Program-made: the position numbers and the translations under genes
Assembly (NCBI GenBank): GCA_003670925.1
Contig: QWQG01000234.1
Location: 1 to 44,348 of the forward strand
Length of the DNA: 44,348 nucleotides
Direction of reading: 5' to 3'
DNA from: Planctomycetota bacterium
GTDB taxonomy: Bacteria; Planctomycetota; Planctomycetia; Planctomycetales; Planctomycetaceae
Part shown: one piece after another, positions 18,393-27,086 of the stretch
Layout of the letters: every line of letters begins with the position of its first letter
How positions within the stretch are numbered: position 1 is the first letter of the stretch
The notes under the pieces: generated by a model
Database searches by the model: none
What the model was told of the DNA's origin: nothing
The model's input: only the letters and a program-made list of their open reading frames with translations

Positions 18393-20882
18393 CTATTCCT
18401 GAGCGGCCACGGTCTGGTTTGGCAATTGTTTTGGGATGGCGATGAACGAAGTCGTCATACTGCCGTCTTCGGAATTCCACACCCGAATTTCTCCGTCGTA
18501 GCTACCGGAAGCGATCAATTTGCGGCTAAGACTGGCGCTCAGCGTGTAGACCCAATCGCTGTGTCCTTCCATTTTGCGAAGTTCAGCACCATCGGCAGCC
18601 TTGTGTTCATGGACAGCACGGTCGCCACTAGCGGAGAGGATAAGATCGCCCGGAAGAATTTGAATCCGAAAAATGTCACCGCCAAAGCCTGTGATCGCCC
18701 GAATTTCTTTCGCATCGGCCAAATTCCAGACGCGGAGCCGACGATCACTGCCGCCGCTCACGACCGTCGTGCTGTCGGCAAGAAAGGCTGCCGAGTAGAC
18801 AGGTTCGCCGTGTCCGCTAAAGGTAATTACCGGGTTGCCGGTCGCCGACTCAAAGACTTTGCAGGTTTTGTCGCGACTGCTGCTGACCAGACGCTGCCCA
18901 TTGGGAGACCAATTTACGTCCATCACCCAGTCAGCGTGATCTTCAATCCGGATGACTTCGGAACCGTCAGCCACTTTCACGACAATGATCGACCGATCAG
19001 CACCAGCACACGCCAGCATCTGGCCGTCTGGGCTGTAGCTCAACGCAAACACTGCATCACGGGCACGCACCAGTGTCCGAATGAGTTGGCCGTCTGTCGC
19101 GGAAAATAATTTAATTTCCCCGAGTTGACCGGGTGTCCCAGCGGCCACAGCGAGCGTACTTCCATCCGCACTGAATTCTAAGTCATAAATGCGTTCAGCG
19201 ACGTTCGAGATGCGTCGAATGAGCGTGTTGTCGGCCGTGTTCCAGACCAGAACTTCGTGGTATCCAGACGAGGCCAGTTGATTGCCATCGGGACTGAAAG
19301 CAATCGCAGTTACTGGGATGGCGACTCGATATTCGGCTGGTGGCAACGGCTGATTTTTTTCAGGCATGACATCAAACAGATCGGCCGTCAAAGTGACGCC
19401 AGCATCCAATGGGGCCCCCACATCAATCCAGTGCTTAACGACGGCGATTTGCGCTGCGGACAACGGATCTGCATCTTTCGGCATCGAACCATCTTCAAGC
19501 ATTGTGATTAACAGTGATTCCGCGCTCTTATGCGCACTTACGGTTGCACCTGATTCACCACCTTTTAGCAGTGACGCAAATGAATCCAGATTGAGTCGTC
19601 CACCGGGACTCCGGGTGTTATGACAGGCGACGCAGCGCTCAGCCAAGATCGGTGCGACGTCGCGTGAGAAAGAAACAAATCGACCGAGTGGTTCCAATGC
19701 TGCTTCTGCTTGACGGCTTGCCACAAGTGATTCACTCGCGATGATCTGGGTTTCTGCCTGAATTTTCTGCAATGACGGTTCAAGACCCGTTAATTGCGCG
19801 TTCAGCATCTTCTGCCAGCGTGCGCCATCCTCAGTCACCAACTTAAGGCTGATCGTTTCAGTATCACCCGCTGCCACAGCATCACTGGCTGCTTTCCATG
19901 CGACACGCAGCGGTTCGGCGGCTGCGATGGCTGCCTGATGTGCAGCGGTTTTGACATCCAGTTCAGTCTGTGCGACAGCAACTTTAGCAATCACATCATC
20001 ACGTCGCGCAGTGAGTTGATTCAACAGGGCTTCGGTGTGTGCCTTCAACGGGACAAAACTTGCGACTGCTTTTTCCAAGCCTTGGATCGCAATTGAAGCG
20101 TCGGTCCCCGTCAGCTGAGATGCTTCACGCAGCGTATTCAGTGAGTTTTCTAGGGACGCGACGGATGTCGCGAGTGATTCGATTGACTTCAGAGCGGTGT
20201 TTCGCTGTTCTTCCTGCCCGGCAAGCAGTGCCTTCATCGCATCGACATTGGTCTGTCCGCCTACCATCTCAACCTGAGCCGCAGTGCTAACTGCGTCTGC
20301 AGCATCGACAGCCACCTTGGCATCGTTCGTCTTCTTTTCAAATTCTGGACGCTGCGCTGAGATTGCGGCAATTTTCTGATCCGCATCTGATGCCTTGCTC
20401 CGCCATTCGACAGAAGATTTGCGAAGCGATGCAAGCTGATTCTGTAACTGCGTCTGAACCGTCGTCATCTGTCCAAGCCTCTGCGAGACTTTGGATGCAG
20501 CCAACACCAGTTGATCGGCAACTTCGTGCCGCGGCAGCGCTGCTGCCAAATCGCTGAGTTGCTTACTCAGTTCCTCTGCCGTCTTTTGCAATCCTTGAAC
20601 TTGAGCTGTTTCGGTTGCTGCTCTTTGCTGAGCCTCTTCCAATTGTTTTTGGAGTTCTTGGACGCGTTGCGCTGCAACATTGGCTGCGCCCGCACGCAGC
20701 GTCAAGTCTTTTTCTGCGTTCTGCTTGTCTAAAACCGCCCGTTCGAGTTGCAGCATCACTTTCGCTGCACCAGACAAACGCTCAACCTCAGTCGATGCAT
20801 CATCAGCAATCGCTGTTGGAAAGCACAGGAAAAAAACCAGGACGGTGGTCAGCATACGGCAAGGCAGGTCAAATCGAGGCAT
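18393..20882 (-). CDS. Secreted coiled-coil / planctomycete cytochrome c / WD40 protein
   Basis: Exported protein of 829 residues. The ATG at 20882 gives a signal peptide (MPRFDLPCRMLTTVLVFFLC, cleavage near TAIADDA). Residues about 25-400 are Ala/Gln/Glu-rich and predicted coiled coil. A c-type haem domain follows, opening RDVAPILAERCVACHNTRS with the haem site C417-C420-H421 and the PSCyt1-like ending VVKHWIDVGAPLD. The C-terminal part (about 475-815) is a WD40 propeller, with repeats such as ITAIAFSPDGNQLASSGYHE and DWVMDVNWSPNGQRLVSSS. PSCyt1 plus WD40 is a typical planctomycete architecture; the exact role is unknown. Inference: a periplasmic scaffold that binds one haem. It seems to be a single-gene unit. 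Confidence 0.88.
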   Translation of the reverse strand: MPRFDLPCRMLTTVLVFFLCFPTAIADDASTEVERLSGAAKVMLQLERAVLDKQNAEKDLTLRAGAANVAAQRVQELQKQLEEAQQRAATETAQVQGLQKTAEELSKQLSDLAAALPRHEVADQLVLAASKVSQRLGQMTTVQTQLQNQLASLRKSSVEWRSKASDADQKIAAISAQRPEFEKKTNDAKVAVDAADAVSTAAQVEMVGGQTNVDAMKALLAGQEEQRNTALKSIESLATSVASLENSLNTLREASQLTGTDASIAIQGLEKAVASFVPLKAHTEALLNQLTARRDDVIAKVAVAQTELDVKTAAHQAAIAAAEPLRVAWKAASDAVAAGDTETISLKLVTEDGARWQKMLNAQLTGLEPSLQKIQAETQIIASESLVASRQAEAALEPLGRFVSFSRDVAPILAERCVACHNTRSPGGRLNLDSFASLLKGGESGATVSAHKSAESLLITMLEDGSMPKDADPLSAAQIAVVKHWIDVGAPLDAGVTLTADLFDVMPEKNQPLPPAEYRVAIPVTAIAFSPDGNQLASSGYHEVLVWNTADNTLIRRISNVAERIYDLEFSADGSTLAVAAGTPGQLGEIKLFSATDGQLIRTLVRARDAVFALSYSPDGQMLACAGADRSIIVVKVADGSEVIRIEDHADWVMDVNWSPNGQRLVSSSRDKTCKVFESATGNPVITFSGHGEPVYSAAFLADSTTVVSGGSDRRLRVWNLADAKEIRAITGFGGDIFRIQILPGDLILSASGDRAVHEHKAADGAELRKMEGHSDWVYTLSASLSRKLIASGSYDGEIRVWNSEDGSMTTSFIAIPKQLPNQTVAAQE

Positions 20883-21050
20883 GATGAATCCCAATAAGCG
20901 AGGCGGGGACCAGCATGTTGCAAAACCGCAACATGACAATCAACACTAGGATTCAATTTATTCAACGCGATGTCAAGCTCACCGGAATCAGCAAACTTCA
21001 TCATCTGAAAAATCGCAGGATTGGTACCATCGATTTAACCCATACAAGTA

Positions 21051-21140
21051 TCAGCCCTTGCGGTGCCGAATCTTGGCACGCATACGTCGCTTCTTACGAC
21101 CAATTTTTCGTCGACCCTTACCCGTCTTCTTCGTTCCCAT
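21051..21140 (-). CDS. 29-residue basic protein, AURKAIP1/COX24 (mS38/bS22-like) type
   Basis: A very short frame on the minus strand encodes 29 residues, more than half Lys or Arg: it opens MGTKKTGKGRRKIG and ends RMRAKIRHRKG. A good Shine-Dalgarno (GGAG, rc of 21151-21155) precedes the ATG by about 11 bases. The KRRMRAKIRHRK core resembles the small AURKAIP1/COX24-domain proteins found in several bacterial phyla and the C-terminal helix of mitochondrial ribosomal protein mS38, which sits on the small subunit near the decoding centre. A ribosomal role is therefore an inference from family resemblance. It lies between the cytochrome/WD40 gene and the tRNA-Cys terminator. Its size puts it below usual gene-calling limits. 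Confidence 0.72.
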   Translation of the reverse strand: MGTKKTGKGRRKIGRKKRRMRAKIRHRKG

Positions 21141-21296
21141 GAGCCAGTAATCTCCGAAATCCAAACAGACTGCCAAGTTGCAAGGGGCGAAGAATAGCAA
21201 CCTGAGTGCTCAGGTTCAAACGTGAATCGATTGCGTTCTCGTTCCAAAGCATTTCAAACCCGGCAAGGGGCCTCAACAATTGAGATCCACGCCAAT

Positions 21297-21333
21297 AAAA
21301 AAACCCGGTTGACCAAAAATGGCACAACCGGGC
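21297..21333 (-). terminator. Intrinsic terminator after tRNA-Cys
   Basis: Reading the minus strand, CCCGGTTG (21332-21325) pairs perfectly with CAACCGGG (21311-21304) around a 13-base loop and is followed at once by seven T residues (21303-21297). It lies 9 bases past the tRNA 3' end, so it ends the tRNA transcript and separates it from the small basic protein gene. Confidence 0.85.
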
Positions 21334-21341
21334 TTCACTTA

Positions 21342-21414
21342 AGGGGAGAGTGGGAGTCGAACCCACGCGTGACGGATTTGCAATCCGTTGCCTTAGCCAC
21401 TTGGCTATCCCCCC
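21342..21414 (-). tRNA. tRNA-Cys (GCA)
   Basis: On the minus strand a 73-base cloverleaf is visible: a seven-pair acceptor stem (GGGGGGA with TCTCCCC, one G-U pair), D arm TAGCCAAGTGGCTAAGGCA, anticodon arm ACGGATTGCAAATCCGT with anticodon GCA at 21381-21379, and T arm GTGGGTTCGACTCCCAC. The discriminator base is T, as expected for tRNA-Cys. CCA is not encoded (TAAG follows), so it must be added after transcription. A terminator follows 9 bases downstream. Confidence 0.96.
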
Positions 21415-21762
21415 AAATATCTACAGCACGTTTTCATCTGATTTGGGCGGTTTAAGCGACCTTTTCCGCCACGCCTGACTTACTGTTTTATAACGAATCT
21501 ATCGTCAAGCGGTCTACTCTCCTGAACTCAAATCCTGCTGAAAATCCTAGGCAAAACCAGATCTTGGAATTAAGTGGTCCAGTTCTGGCAGAAATTTCCG
21601 ATGTGAGATCTGCCGCTTACGAAGGAAAATCTAGCAAATTGAAGGACATCTAGAATTTCAGCGGGTTCGGGGGCCCGTTGGTAGAACGTGAGAATTTCCG
21701 TGCGTAGGATGGCAGTTCAGAGCGGTCGCTGTCATGAACCAAAATTCAAAGGATCAAGTGTC
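21415..21762. other. Intergenic region between divergent tRNA-Cys and HTH-like gene
   Basis: About 350 bases with no gene seen. It must hold the promoters for tRNA-Cys (minus) and for the gene starting at 21763 (plus), but no clear -35/-10 pair could be picked out by eye. AAAGGA at 21748-21753 is the ribosome binding site that decides the downstream GTG start. Confidence 0.5.
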
Positions 21763-22554
21763 GTGAAAGAAACTGAGGAAGTCCTGATTTCCAAAGCGCG
21801 TGATGCTGTCAGCCGGTGCAACTGGGTTGTCGGCGAATGTGCTGCCGACTGGACGCAGCGGTACGCGCGGGGCCGGACGGATGCGGAATTTGGCCAAATG
21901 GTGGGGCTGAGCGGCGACCAGATTTTTCAGCGTCGTCGTGTTTGGGAAGCTTTCGGAAATACACATGAAAAATTTCCGGATCTGAAATGGTCATTTTATT
22001 ATGTGGCGTTGAATTGGGACGACGCCGAGGATTGTCTCAGCTGGGCTCAGGATTCTGACGCGACCGTAGCGGAGATGCGTGCGTGGCGCCGCGCTCAACG
22101 AGGTGAAGATCTGTTTGCAGAATCCACCGAAGGTTATTCAGAGTGGGCTGCCCCCCTAGGAATTGACACTTCCAGTGTTCCCTTATCGCGCGTTGTCGAC
22201 CCGTCACAATTCACGGCAAGCGGAATGGGCGACCGCGCGGGCATGGGCGGTGGCGAGCGTTCGGGAACCGCAACGATGGACATGGTCGCACGCGATGCTG
22301 GCGACAGCTATGCGCCGTTTCGCGCCGACGCTGCCTCACCGGCTGCGAAAGTTCGCGATTCAGAATCGAGCGGAGAACGCCAAGAACTCACACCTGAGCA
22401 ATTTTGGAAACGTGCGTCCGCCATGATGGACAAGCTGAACAAAGCGTTGACACCGCAGTTATTGAAAGCGATCGACAAGCAACCCGAATCGGTTCGCGCA
22501 CGTCTGCGGGATGCTTTAAATGAGATCGTCGAAAAGCTAGATGGCAATATCTAA
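21763..22554 (+). CDS. Hypothetical protein with possible helix-turn-helix
   Basis: A 263-residue protein of unknown function. The start is set at GTG 21763 because AAAGGA lies 9 bases before it; an ATG at 21688 in the same frame has no such site. The N-terminal 60-90 residues are helical and include DAEFGQMVGLSGDQIFQRRR, which resembles the helix-turn-helix of ParB/KorB-like or phage-type DNA-binding proteins. The middle (about 135-210) is Gly/Ala/Ser-rich and probably disordered. The end is a helical segment (EQFWKRASAMMDKLNKALTP to LRDALNEIVEKLD). Inference: a DNA-binding protein, possibly a dimer through the C-terminal helices. It converges on bamA with 44 bases between stops. Function remains unassigned. 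Confidence 0.75.
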   Translation: MKETEEVLISKARDAVSRCNWVVGECAADWTQRYARGRTDAEFGQMVGLSGDQIFQRRRVWEAFGNTHEKFPDLKWSFYYVALNWDDAEDCLSWAQDSDATVAEMRAWRRAQRGEDLFAESTEGYSEWAAPLGIDTSSVPLSRVVDPSQFTASGMGDRAGMGGGERSGTATMDMVARDAGDSYAPFRADAASPAAKVRDSESSGERQELTPEQFWKRASAMMDKLNKALTPQLLKAIDKQPESVRARLRDALNEIVEKLDGNI

Positions 22555-22598
22555 GCTTTGAGATAAGTTCGGTCGGCTTCGCAACAGCGTCGGGAGCC

Positions 22599-25535
22599 TC
22601 AGCGATTGATGCCGACGTAAAAGCTAAAGATACGTTTTTGGTCGTCTTCTTGTGCCAGCACAGGGAAGGCAAAGTCAAACGCGAGCGGGACGGGGCCCAT
22701 CGCAGGAATGACGACCCGAAATCCAAATCCAACGCTAGTTCTAAATTTGGCGAGCGATACGCTGTCGTCGACAGTACCAAAGTCTGAAAACGCCACTACG
22801 TTGATCATGTCGTCTGCAGTGACTGGCATTCGGTATTCGACCGTGCCGAGTGCCTGAAACGAACCACCGGTGGTGAAGCCTTGCTCGCGCGGGGTTACGC
22901 CACGGTAGGCAAACCCGCGAAATGACTGAAATCCACCTGCGAAGTAGCGTTCAAAGGTGGGTGTGTCATTCCCACTGACGCCAAGGTTCCCGGCTACTGT
23001 CAGCACGTGCCGTCCGGTGCCGTCAGGTCGATTATACATGGTAAAGTACTGCCGCGCGTCGACTTCAACCTTGGGGAACGTGAAGTCGGCAAATGCCTGC
23101 TCGTAGCCGGCGTCAAAGTAGTGACCTTCCGTCGGCATCATCGAAGAGTCTCGCGTGTCATGCGTCACCGAAGTTCGCAGCGTCGAGAGAAAATTGCTGC
23201 CAATATAAGGTTGCACGCTGGCAGGCGTTGGTGTCTGCGGATTACGCATTTCTACGTCCTCCAGACGCAGAGCCAATGACCCCGACCATTCCGGGGTGAA
23301 CTGTTTTCCGACAGAAACGCGACCGCCGTATCGATCTTCGGTCCAGTCTGGATAAAAGCGATTGAAGTAAAATCCACTCACACCCAAGCTGTAGTCTGTA
23401 TACAGAAAATACGGATCAGTCCAGCTGACGGCATAACGGCTTACTTGATTACCAGGCGCGGCTTCGATGCGAAAACGCTGGCCGCCACCGCGCCAAGCCC
23501 GGCCTTCGATAATGTCAGCCAGAGTTGTGGGTGGCCGCAGGATGTCGAAGTTCGATTCGTCCCATACAAACGATCCCACCAATCCGGAGTTACTGTTCAC
23601 ACCGGCACCAAACATCAGTCGTCCCGTCCGACCTTCAGCCGCGTTGACATTGATGTCTAGCCAGCCAGGCTGCACTTCGCGAAATTGCCCCTGAAAGGGG
23701 CTTCCGTCCAGAATTGCATCCGTGCGTTCCGGAACATCATCCGGACCCTGAGCACGGACAACAGGTTCTTCCGCATCGATATTCTGCGATGCCTGAAATG
23801 CCACTGGTTCGAAAGAAAAGAATCTTGACGGGGTGACGGTACGAAATCCCATCAGCTCTGATTCATAGACCGGATGGGCGACGTTGTGATCCGCAGCAGG
23901 TGGCGTGGCCAATGGTGCAGCTTCACGCTGATACCGCGGTCGTGCGGGTTTGGTCTGTTGTTTTGCCCCGTCGCCTGCTCGAATTCCAATGGCCGTACGA
24001 GTGTCTGGTACCGGCGGGAGATGTGTTCGAGGTTCTCCATGGTCAGCAGGAGCCTCAGCGTCTGGCTCAGCGACAGGTCCGCCTGCGGCAGCATCACGTC
24101 GCGTCAACCACTGATAGTCTTCGCCCGCACTCTGCACCGCAGAGCGTTGCGTGGCGATTGAGAATTCTTGAGTGAAGTCGGCGGGACCGGATGGCGGTCC
24201 CTGGGCGCGATATGTTCGCGAATCGGTCGAAAAACCAGACTGTCCGGGCTCGATAGGTTCAAATTCAAACCCAATCCCAGGCTCAAATAACTGGCTTCCG
24301 TTCAGTCGCGAACGGCCTCGATTAATAATTCGAGGATCTGCGAGGTCGCCCGGCTGAATCTGGAGTCGGTCCAAGGCAACGGTTTGCTTGGTGTGGGGAT
24401 GATCGCCCTCGTATGCGATATTGATGTCGCGCACGTAGCGGGGGCGATCTTCGTCAATTTCAAAGACCAAATCGACGATCCCCGGCTGTTCAATGAAATG
24501 CGGAACAGGCGTGACGGTGGCAAAGAAATGGCCCTTTTCCCCGTAATACTCCAACATTCGGCGGACATCTTTCGCCAGTGGATAGGCGCTATAGTCATCA
24601 CCGTTATGCAATTGGGAGTCGCTCTTCAGGCGGTTCGTGGCAATTGTCGCATTGCCTTCATAGCGAATCTCACGCACTTTGTAACGAAGTCCTTCAGTCA
24701 CGACAAAGTGCAGGTTGACATCAGATCGGTCCTTTGAAAACAACGGTTTGCCCGTAACCTCTACGTCAAAGAAACCAACGCTACGGTAATACTGCTTCAA
24801 TGCCTCAATGTCTGCTGGAATCGTGTCAGGGTTATACATTCCGCCAAAAATCAGAAAGGCTTCTTTGCTGATCAGATTCTTTCGAAGGTCACCGTTCGAC
24901 CAAAACTCATTGCCTTCAAATGTTCGATCTTTGACCTGAACCTTAGGGCCTTCCGTGATTTGGAACACGACTTCGCGATCACCAGAGTGACCGCCCTTCA
25001 GCAGCGTGACTTTGGCAAAGTAGTAACCCTTGTCCTTGTATTCACGTTCAATCCGAAAGACGGCTTCGTTATTCGCGCGAGCATCAAATGGGCTGCCGAC
25101 TTTCAACCCGGTCCATGCCTTCAGATGCTTGAGCTTGACCTTCTTGTTGCCTTGGAATTCCACGCGTTGGACAATGGGTTTCTCGTGAACTGTGTAAACG
25201 AGAATCAACCCCTCTGGGGTGTCGTCGAGCCGTTCTTTCACGCTGAAGAACCAACGTGTCGACATCATTGAGCGAATGTCTTCGCGGATTAGTCGTTCGG
25301 ATATTGGTCGCTGTGGCTGTGCCTGAATTTTCTGCAGAATGATAGATTCCGGAATAGTCTGATTGCCTTCGATGCGAATGTCCGCAACGGTGACTTCACC
25401 TTCCTGCTGTGCCATGAGCAGTCCAGGCTGTGAGATCAATACCGTAATGACCGCCACCAGCGTTAACGCGCACGAACTCAGCCACACATGTGCGTGGCGT
25501 GGGATTCGCTGGATCTGAGCGTGCCAACTTGGCAT
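22599..25535 (-). CDS. bamA: Outer-membrane assembly factor BamA (Omp85) with inserted disordered segment
   Basis: Beta-barrel assembly protein of the outer membrane, about 978 residues from the chosen ATG, longer than E. coli BamA (810). That start gives an N-terminal export signal (arginine/histidine-rich region, then SSCALTLVAVITVLI, cleavage near LLMAQQ); a TTG at 25619 would extend it. POTRA domains begin at VTVADIRIEGNQTIPES and repeat through residue about 410 (for example VQRVEFQGNKKVKLKHL and VREIRYEGNATIATNRL). The fifth POTRA is split by about 200 Pro/Ala/Gln-rich residues before its last strand GWLDINVNAAEGRTG. The barrel follows, with the Omp85 signature SFRGFAYRGVTP, and ends FSFYVGINR. 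It proves a diderm envelope. No skp or lpx genes lie next to it here. Confidence 0.92.
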   Translation of the reverse strand: MPSWHAQIQRIPRHAHVWLSSCALTLVAVITVLISQPGLLMAQQEGEVTVADIRIEGNQTIPESIILQKIQAQPQRPISERLIREDIRSMMSTRWFFSVKERLDDTPEGLILVYTVHEKPIVQRVEFQGNKKVKLKHLKAWTGLKVGSPFDARANNEAVFRIEREYKDKGYYFAKVTLLKGGHSGDREVVFQITEGPKVQVKDRTFEGNEFWSNGDLRKNLISKEAFLIFGGMYNPDTIPADIEALKQYYRSVGFFDVEVTGKPLFSKDRSDVNLHFVVTEGLRYKVREIRYEGNATIATNRLKSDSQLHNGDDYSAYPLAKDVRRMLEYYGEKGHFFATVTPVPHFIEQPGIVDLVFEIDEDRPRYVRDINIAYEGDHPHTKQTVALDRLQIQPGDLADPRIINRGRSRLNGSQLFEPGIGFEFEPIEPGQSGFSTDSRTYRAQGPPSGPADFTQEFSIATQRSAVQSAGEDYQWLTRRDAAAGGPVAEPDAEAPADHGEPRTHLPPVPDTRTAIGIRAGDGAKQQTKPARPRYQREAAPLATPPAADHNVAHPVYESELMGFRTVTPSRFFSFEPVAFQASQNIDAEEPVVRAQGPDDVPERTDAILDGSPFQGQFREVQPGWLDINVNAAEGRTGRLMFGAGVNSNSGLVGSFVWDESNFDILRPPTTLADIIEGRAWRGGGQRFRIEAAPGNQVSRYAVSWTDPYFLYTDYSLGVSGFYFNRFYPDWTEDRYGGRVSVGKQFTPEWSGSLALRLEDVEMRNPQTPTPASVQPYIGSNFLSTLRTSVTHDTRDSSMMPTEGHYFDAGYEQAFADFTFPKVEVDARQYFTMYNRPDGTGRHVLTVAGNLGVSGNDTPTFERYFAGGFQSFRGFAYRGVTPREQGFTTGGSFQALGTVEYRMPVTADDMINVVAFSDFGTVDDSVSLAKFRTSVGFGFRVVIPAMGPVPLAFDFAFPVLAQEDDQKRIFSFYVGINR

Positions 25536-25894
25536 GTTCGGGCCTATGGATTGGGACAAAGACTGGGTGATCCCAGTCATGCACAGAAGGGGGGATTTCG
25601 AAGAATTTACGGGAATCAACGGAAGGATTTGAGACAGGAATGCAGAGAAGATCGACGTAGCATTGCAGAATTATGGGTTTCAACTCAAGACGAATGTCTG
25701 GAAGAAAATTGCTCAACATTGCTGGCTCACGGATGCCCCGGAATTCACAAATTCCCGTACCTTCAGCTAGTTGTTTATGAATCTTGGGTCACCGACGTAA
25801 ACGCTGAAGTCCACAATCCAGAGGTTGAAATCACGCACTTTGGGTTTATTGGGTTTATAAAGATGCGGTGTCTGGAAGCGTTTGGGCTCACGAA
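25536..25894. other. Intergenic region between mscS and bamA
   Basis: About 360 bases on the 5' side of bamA. No gene is seen; the plus-strand frame through it lacks coding character. If translation began at the TTG at 25619, up to 28 more codons would belong to bamA. The bamA promoter should lie here, but no confident box was recognised. Confidence 0.45.
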
Positions 25895-25921
25895 AATTAG
25901 GAGACGCGGCGCTTACGCCGC
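25895..25921 (-). terminator. Terminator-like hairpin at the mscS stop codon
   Basis: On the minus strand GCGGCG and CGCCGC form a perfect six-pair stem (25921-25906) around the loop TAAG, and that loop contains the mscS stop codon TAA. A short T-rich stretch (AATTTTCG) follows about eight bases later. The T tract is weak and distant, so this may reduce rather than fully end transcription. Confidence 0.35.
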
Positions 25922-26941
25922 AATCGAGGACGCATCGTTGATAAACGGTAGTGTTTTTTGGTCCATAGAATGATGCACGAAAACATCGCGGGACGGAAAT
26001 GGGATCGTGAGTCCTCTTGCGTCAAAGCCCAGCTTAATCTGTTCGATTAACTGGAACTTCACCGCATGGAAGTCGCTACTCAAAACCCACGGACGCACGA
26101 CAAAATTCACGCTGCTATCTGCAAGTTCTGAGACCGCCACCTGAGGCGCTGGTTCGGCCAGAATACGTGCGTCTGATTGGACGATCTCTTCCAATAAACG
26201 CCGCACGGCACGCAGATCGTCATGGTAACTCGTGCCGATTACGAGATCAATTCGCCGTTGTGGTTCAGCTGAAAGGTTGTGTATCGAAGCACCGGTTAGA
26301 ATTGAATTTGGGACGATAATCCGCACATTGTCGGGAGTCCTGAGAATCGTATTAAAAATCTGGATTTCGACTACATTCCCTGACACGCCACCCGCCTCAA
26401 TCATGTCGCCTACACGAAATGGCTTGAAGAATACCAGCAACGCTCCGGACGCAAAATTCCCGAGTGTGCCCTGCAAGGCCATGCCAACCGCGAATCCTGC
26501 TGCCGCGAGCACTGCTGTGAGTGAAGTTGTATCAACGCCAAGGCAACTTAACCCCGCAATGCAGACGATGCACAGCATTAAGACATATGCAAGATTTCCC
26601 ATAAATCCCAGCAGGGTCTGATCCACCCGGGCTTTTTTGGCAGCGCGAACCAACATAGCAGACATCATCCGCGCAACAGTCCGCCCAATTACAAAAACCA
26701 AGATGGCGGCAATTACTTTCCCGCCGTGCTTCAGGATTAGGCCCTCATGCAGGTTGATGTCGAGCCAAGATCGTAGTTGTAGCCATAGTCCGGGAAGAAA
26801 CGGCTGAGATTTCAGCGGCAGGTCGACACCCTGTGTCAGATCCGCTTGAGCGATCAAAAATGAATCGACGGCAGCGGACAGGATTCCCGCAAAAAGCGAG
26901 ACATGGCCGGTCAGATTGAAAATATCGAATGGTTGAGTCAT
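25913..26941 (-). CDS. mscS: Small-conductance mechanosensitive channel, MscS family
   Basis: Inner-membrane channel that opens under membrane tension and releases solutes on osmotic downshock. 342 residues from the ATG at 26941 (GGGG about 10 bases upstream); a GTG at 26998 in the same frame is less likely. An N-terminal hydrophobic segment, then membrane helices around KVIAAILVFVIGRTVARMM and LAYVLMLCIVCIAGLSCLGV, precede the pore helix AVLAAAGFAVGMALQGTLGN, a strong MscS signature with the Gly/Ala packing pattern. The cytoplasmic beta domain follows (FKPFRVGDMIEAGGVSGNVV, VPNSILTGASIHNLS), then the alpha/beta end. It is divergent from the SLBB/actin-like operon. Confidence 0.93.
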   Translation of the reverse strand: MTQPFDIFNLTGHVSLFAGILSAAVDSFLIAQADLTQGVDLPLKSQPFLPGLWLQLRSWLDINLHEGLILKHGGKVIAAILVFVIGRTVARMMSAMLVRAAKKARVDQTLLGFMGNLAYVLMLCIVCIAGLSCLGVDTTSLTAVLAAAGFAVGMALQGTLGNFASGALLVFFKPFRVGDMIEAGGVSGNVVEIQIFNTILRTPDNVRIIVPNSILTGASIHNLSAEPQRRIDLVIGTSYHDDLRAVRRLLEEIVQSDARILAEPAPQVAVSELADSSVNFVVRPWVLSSDFHAVKFQLIEQIKLGFDARGLTIPFPSRDVFVHHSMDQKTLPFINDASSIAA

Positions 26942-27086
26942 CCGTGACACCCCAAGAAAACTGCGAAATTCCTGAGCCGCAGTGTAATGGCTAGCCACAG
27001 CTTTGGTAAACGGGAGTGTTTCGGTCAGAAATAGGGGCTGATTCTTTTGGGGATTTAGGCAGGATGTATGCTAGGCCTGAAAAAAT

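Noticed and set aside
18153-19109. Plus-strand frame of 318 codons
   Set aside because: It is opposite the WD40 part of the gene at 18393-20882, whose repeats and haem motif are clear; the plus frame has no recognisable motif.
25488-25973. Plus-strand frame of 161 codons across the mscS-bamA gap
   Set aside because: It overlaps the antisense of both bamA and mscS ends and shows no coding character in the gap itself.
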